The notes beneath the pieces are model-generated. The model was not told where the DNA came from and made no database searches. It saw nothing but the letters and a program-made list of their open reading frames with translations. Below, piece after piece: positions 60,609-64,000 of a DNA stretch of 64,000 nt. Origin of the DNA: Humibacter sp049446075 (GTDB lineage: Bacteria > Actinomycetota > Actinomycetes > Actinomycetales > Microbacteriaceae); the NCBI RefSeq assembly GCF_049446075.1, contig NZ_JBMSEB010000001.1:930001-994000 (forward strand), in the 5' to 3' direction. Both the position numbers and the translations under genes were made by a program. Position 1 is the stretch's first letter; each line of letters starts with the position of its first letter.

Positions 60609-61835
60609 GTGGCATCCTCGGCTCGTCTTCCAACGCTCTCCCCTGCGCTCGCGCGGCGCATCGCCTTGGCCGCACAGGGCTTTGGGAGGCCGCGCCCCGC
60701 CGTGGCGGGAACGCGTCAGTTGAACGGCCTCATCGACCGGCTCGGGCTGCTGCAGATCGATTCGGTGAACGTGTTCGAGCGCAGCCATTACCTGCCGGTC
60801 TTCGCGAGGCTCGGCTCGTACGACAAGAGCCTTCTCGACGCCCTCACGATGGCGCCGAGGGCCAGCCATACGGAATACGTGGCGCACGAGGCGGCCTTCG
60901 TGCGCCGCGAGGACAGGCCCCTATTTCGCTGGCGTATGGACGCTATGCGAGCCCGCTACGGGCCGGGAACGGATGACTGGACCCATGATCGCGATCGCAC
61001 GGCACGTTGGCTGCTTGCCGAACTCGCGGCCAATGGTCCGATGGCCGCGAGCGAGATCGAGCACGAAGAGAACGTGCGCCGAGGGCCGTGGTGGGGCTGG
61101 TCCGAGGTGAAGCGAACCCTCGAAATGCTCTTCAGATTCGGCGATGTCGCCATCGCGGGTCGGAACAGATTCGAGCGCAGGTATGCGCTGCCTGAGCAGA
61201 TGTTCCCGTCCGCGGTCCTGGAGTCGAGGCTCGATGAGGCCGACGCCGTGCTCGAGCTCGTGCGCCGGTCGGTGCGGGCCCTCGGCATCGGCACTGTCGG
61301 CGACATCGCCGACTACTACCGGCTGAAGTCGGTGCCGACCAAGGCAGCGCTTCGCGACCTCGAAGACGCCGGCGAGGTGAGCCGGGTGGCGGTGGCCGGG
61401 TGGGAGAGCGCGGGGAGACCGGCAGAGGCGTGGCTGGCCACCGATGCCAGGAAGCCGCGTGAGATGCAGGCATCCGCTCTGCTCTCGCCGTTCGACCCCA
61501 TCGTCTGGGAACGCTCCCGCGCTCTCAGGATGTTCGGGCTCGACTACCGCATCGAGATCTACACGCCGGCACCCAAGCGTGTGTACGGCTACTACGTGCT
61601 CCCCGTGCTGCAAGACGACAAGATCGTCGCCAGGGTCGACCTCAAGAGCGACCGCAAGAACGGTGTGCTCTTCGTGCAATCCGCGTGGGCGGAGGCAGAT
61701 GCGGATGCCGACACGCCGCTTCGCCTTGCCGCGCTGCTCCGAGAGGCCGCCGAGTGGCAGGGCCTGTCGGCGGTCGATGTGAAAGAGCACGGCACGTTGG
61801 CGGGTCCACTAGCCTCAGCGGTGGCAGCGCTGTAG
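60609..61835 (+). CDS. YcaQ-like winged-helix DNA glycosylase
   Basis: A 408-residue HTH_42/YcaQ-family protein: a winged-helix array whose members unhook interstrand DNA crosslinks. The N-terminal LLQIDSVNVFERSHYLPVF carries the QxD motif (Q and D in LQIDS) that acts as catalytic core in YcaQ/AlkX. The rest (WHFGDVAIAGRNRFERRY-like segments and LLSPFDPIVWERSR) is typical. GTG start at 60609. Confidence 0.88.
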   Translation: MASSARLPTLSPALARRIALAAQGFGRPRPAVAGTRQLNGLIDRLGLLQIDSVNVFERSHYLPVFARLGSYDKSLLDALTMAPRASHTEYVAHEAAFVRREDRPLFRWRMDAMRARYGPGTDDWTHDRDRTARWLLAELAANGPMAASEIEHEENVRRGPWWGWSEVKRTLEMLFRFGDVAIAGRNRFERRYALPEQMFPSAVLESRLDEADAVLELVRRSVRALGIGTVGDIADYYRLKSVPTKAALRDLEDAGEVSRVAVAGWESAGRPAEAWLATDARKPREMQASALLSPFDPIVWERSRALRMFGLDYRIEIYTPAPKRVYGYYVLPVLQDDKIVARVDLKSDRKNGVLFVQSAWAEADADADTPLRLAALLREAAEWQGLSAVDVKEHGTLAGPLASAVAAL

Positions 61836-61935
61836 CCGGGGCGCGCACGCCTGGCAACTCCACCCGAGCGAGACCCCCCGGGCGAGCTCTCCGGGGCGAA
61901 CCGCCCAGCCCGAACCGCCCGGCCTGCAGCTCTGT

Positions 61936-63681
61936 CTAGCCGCGACCGTCGTAGTCGGGCTCGAGCGGCGGTTGGGTCCGCTCGATGGCCACGACCGTCG
62001 GGTCGTTCTCGTCGGCGCCGTAGTCCGAGGGCCGTGTGGTGTCGCTCGTATCCCTCACCTTGAAGAGGCGTAGCACCAGCGTGACCACGGTGGCGACGAC
62101 CGCGTTCAGCACGAATGCCGAGATGCCGATGTACACGGGCGTCGCGGTGAACGGGAACGGGGCGATGGAGCCGCCGAAGTGCGCATGCGTCGCGGGGTTG
62201 ATCACGTTGTATGCCGCGATCGTGCCGTAAAGGATGCCGACAGCCCATCCCGCGAACAGCGCCCACTTGTTGAACCATCGCGTGTAGAGCCCAGCCACGA
62301 TCGCTGGGAACGTCTGCAGAATCCAGATTCCGCCGAGGAGCTGAAGGTTGATGGCCGAGGACTGATCCATGCCGAGCACGAAGACGAGTGCACCGACCTT
62401 GACGATCAGGGAGACCAGCTTCGACACGTTCGCCTCGTGCTTGGGCGTCGCGTTCTTCTTGAACAGGTCGCGATAGATGTTGCGGGTGAACAGGTTGGAC
62501 GCCGCGATCGACATGATCGCAGCGGGCACCAGCGCGCCGATCGCGATGGCCGCCAGCGCGATGCCGCTGAACCACGACGGGAAGGAGTCGAGGAACAGCT
62601 GAGGCACCACCAGTTGCGCGTTGATCGCTCCGTTGGTGTCGATGGGCTGCGTGCCCGCCTTGATGGCCACGAACCCGAGCAGTGCCAGGAATCCGAGCAG
62701 CAGGGAGTAGAGCGGCAGCACCATGGCATTGCGCCTGATGGTGTTACGGCTCTTGGTGGAGAGCACACCGGTGATCGAGTGCGGGTACATGAAGAGGGCC
62801 ATGGCGCTGCCGAGCGCCAGCGTCCAGTACGCGTTGAAGCTCGCGGCGCCGGGGATCACGGCGCCGAACGGGGAACCGGTCGCCGGGTTGGTGGCCGTGA
62901 GCTTCTTCTCCGCCGCACCGAAGATGCCCTCCCACCCGCCGAAGTGGGCGGGCAGATAGGCGATCGCGACGATGATCGCGATGTAGATGAGGACATCCTT
63001 GACGATCGCGATGAGCGCCGGCGCCCGGAGGCCGCCCGTGTACGTGTAGGCCGCGAGCACGACGAACGCGATGATCAGAGGCAGATCGGCCATGAACGGG
63101 TTGGTGTTCGAGCCGAGCCCGAGCACCGTCAGCACGGCTTTGATCCCGACCAGCTGCAGGGCGATGTACGGCATGGTCGCGATGATGCCCGTGAGGGCGA
63201 CGGCCACCGAGAGCCACCGGCTGCCGTAGCGTCCGCCCACGAAGTCGGCCGGGGTGACGTAACCGTGCCTGTGCGAGACGGACCAGAGCCTCGACATCAG
63301 CAGGAACACGATCGGGTACAGCACGATGGTGTACGGCACGGCGAAGAATCCGCTGACGGCGCCGGATGCCCACATCGCGGCAGGCACCGCAACGAACGTG
63401 TACGCGGTGTAGAGGTCGCCGCCGAGCAGGAACCAGGTGACCCAGGTTCCGAAGCCGCGTCCGCCGAGGCCCCATTCGTCGAGGGTGTTGAGTCCACGAG
63501 CGCTCGGGTCGGTGCGCCAGCGGGACGCCAGGAAGCCGATCACCGCGACGACCACGAAGAGCACGATCACGACGATGAGCGCGATCCAGTTGACGGGCCG
63601 GTTGCCGTGGGCATCGGGTGCGGCGGCGATGACGTGGCCGGCGAGCCCGTTGCCGGCGAGCGAGAGGAGATTCGTGGTCAT
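61936..63681 (-). CDS. sodium:solute symporter, monocarboxylate/acetate type
   Basis: A 581-residue SSS-family carrier with about 13 helices, related to MctC/ActP/MctP transporters for acetate, pyruvate or propionate. The family's helix-5/9 region includes GGLRAPALIAIVKDVLIYIAI and a NLFTRNIYRDLFKK segment after helix 8. The C-terminus is acidic. Its ATG overlaps the stop of the preceding DUF3311 gene, a pairing seen repeatedly in actinobacteria and beta-proteobacteria. Confidence 0.92.
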   Translation of the reverse strand: MTTNLLSLAGNGLAGHVIAAAPDAHGNRPVNWIALIVVIVLFVVVAVIGFLASRWRTDPSARGLNTLDEWGLGGRGFGTWVTWFLLGGDLYTAYTFVAVPAAMWASGAVSGFFAVPYTIVLYPIVFLLMSRLWSVSHRHGYVTPADFVGGRYGSRWLSVAVALTGIIATMPYIALQLVGIKAVLTVLGLGSNTNPFMADLPLIIAFVVLAAYTYTGGLRAPALIAIVKDVLIYIAIIVAIAYLPAHFGGWEGIFGAAEKKLTATNPATGSPFGAVIPGAASFNAYWTLALGSAMALFMYPHSITGVLSTKSRNTIRRNAMVLPLYSLLLGFLALLGFVAIKAGTQPIDTNGAINAQLVVPQLFLDSFPSWFSGIALAAIAIGALVPAAIMSIAASNLFTRNIYRDLFKKNATPKHEANVSKLVSLIVKVGALVFVLGMDQSSAINLQLLGGIWILQTFPAIVAGLYTRWFNKWALFAGWAVGILYGTIAAYNVINPATHAHFGGSIAPFPFTATPVYIGISAFVLNAVVATVVTLVLRLFKVRDTSDTTRPSDYGADENDPTVVAIERTQPPLEPDYDGRG

Positions 63682-63992
63682 CGGTCCGCCCTCCTCGAGT
63701 CAGGGCCGTGGCCGGTGTTCGCGGCTCCCCCGTTCTCACCGCGCACCTCTGCGCGCCGACGGCGGTCCTCCTTGCGGATGACGAGGTAGGCGATGCCGAG
63801 CAGGCCGGCGGCGATGAACACCCACAGCAGCTGGTACCAGTAGAAGAACGGGATGCCCCACAGCGCCGGCTCGGCGAATGCGTACAGGGGCACAAGCAAC
63901 GGCATGATGATCGCCAGAGCGATCAGGATGCCTGCGATCACGTACGGACCGGGCCTTGCCGGTCCTCGCGTCGGCACATCGGGATCAGACAC
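63678..63992 (-). CDS. DUF3311 small membrane protein, symporter partner
   Basis: A 104-residue DUF3311 protein with two membrane helices (PYVIAGILIALAIIMPLLVPLY and WYQLLWVFIAAGLLGIAYLVI) and a polar C-terminal tail. It is almost always encoded upstream of an SSS symporter and may act as its small subunit. The likely start is GTG at 63992; the frame remains open to the right window edge (eight bases), so a start beyond it is possible. Confidence 0.85.
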   Translation of the reverse strand: MSDPDVPTRGPARPGPYVIAGILIALAIIMPLLVPLYAFAEPALWGIPFFYWYQLLWVFIAAGLLGIAYLVIRKEDRRRRAEVRGENGGAANTGHGPDSRRADR

Positions 63993-64000
63993 CTTCGTCT

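Noticed and set aside
59219..60976. 585-codon frame opposite the AI-2E family gene
   Set aside because: Composed of D/H/R repeats, crosses into a second real gene in another frame; a shadow.
1..64000. mobile elements, prophage or tRNA genes
   Set aside because: No transposase, integrase, phage structural gene or tRNA-like cloverleaf was recognised on either strand; genes are typical core functions.

Overview
The window looks like chromosomal DNA of a high-GC actinobacterium, most likely a member of the Microbacteriaceae (inference). Evidence: the mycothiol enzyme Mca, the actinobacteria-restricted families DUF4245, DUF4307 and DUF6264-like, many GTG starts, and -10 boxes of the TANNNT type placed 6-8 nt before start codons. 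No phage, insertion sequence, tRNA, rRNA or CRISPR was seen, so this is a core-genome segment rather than an island.

Layout. 1-2274: end of an Efe iron-uptake operon (efeO partial, efeB). 2312-4785: a lipoprotein and the ribosome-associated GTPase TypA. 4998-12336: a peptide/nickel-type ABC importer on the minus strand (binding protein, an enlarged permease, a second permease, a fused double ATPase), with a plus-strand PH-domain gene sitting between permease and ATPase. 12600-18446: a CPBP-family membrane protein, a tandem 70-bp repeat, and the glycine cleavage operon gcvT-gcvH-gcvP behind a tandem glycine riboswitch with a possible Shine-Dalgarno-masking hairpin. 18633-24584: the de novo NAD operon nrtR-nadA-nadB-nadC-nadS. 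24657-28152: small enzymes (flavin/F420-type oxidoreductase, methyltransferase, DJ-1/PfpI, Fpg/Nei glycosylase, VOC protein). 28190-32339: a PadR-controlled MacB/FtsX-type ABC system.

32503-59181 is a housekeeping block: ychF, a methyltransferase, a heterodimeric ABC exporter, an exonuclease, rmuC, glpX, fba, a DUF6264-like protein, ispH, xseA-xseB, DUF4245, carbonic anhydrase, fumC, a prepilin peptidase, PIN-PhoH, an aminotransferase, a cis-prenyl transferase, HlyIII, an ArsB/NhaD-like carrier, mca, DUF4307, greA and ilvA. Much of this order and orientation matches, from memory, the Mycobacterium tuberculosis Rv1080c-Rv1112 segment. 59258-63992 holds an AI-2E family protein, a YcaQ-type winged-helix protein and a sodium:monocarboxylate symporter with its DUF3311 partner.

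Functional ties: glpX and fba act on the same gluconeogenic metabolite; nadA, nadB and nadC make nicotinate mononucleotide while nadS probably supplies the NadA iron-sulfur cluster under NrtR control; glycine induces gcvTHP. The least routine observations are regulatory: the gcvT hairpin, the nadB start-codon stem, paired hairpins in the greA leader, and the duplicated repeat at the 3' end of gcvP. No clearly new multi-gene system was found.
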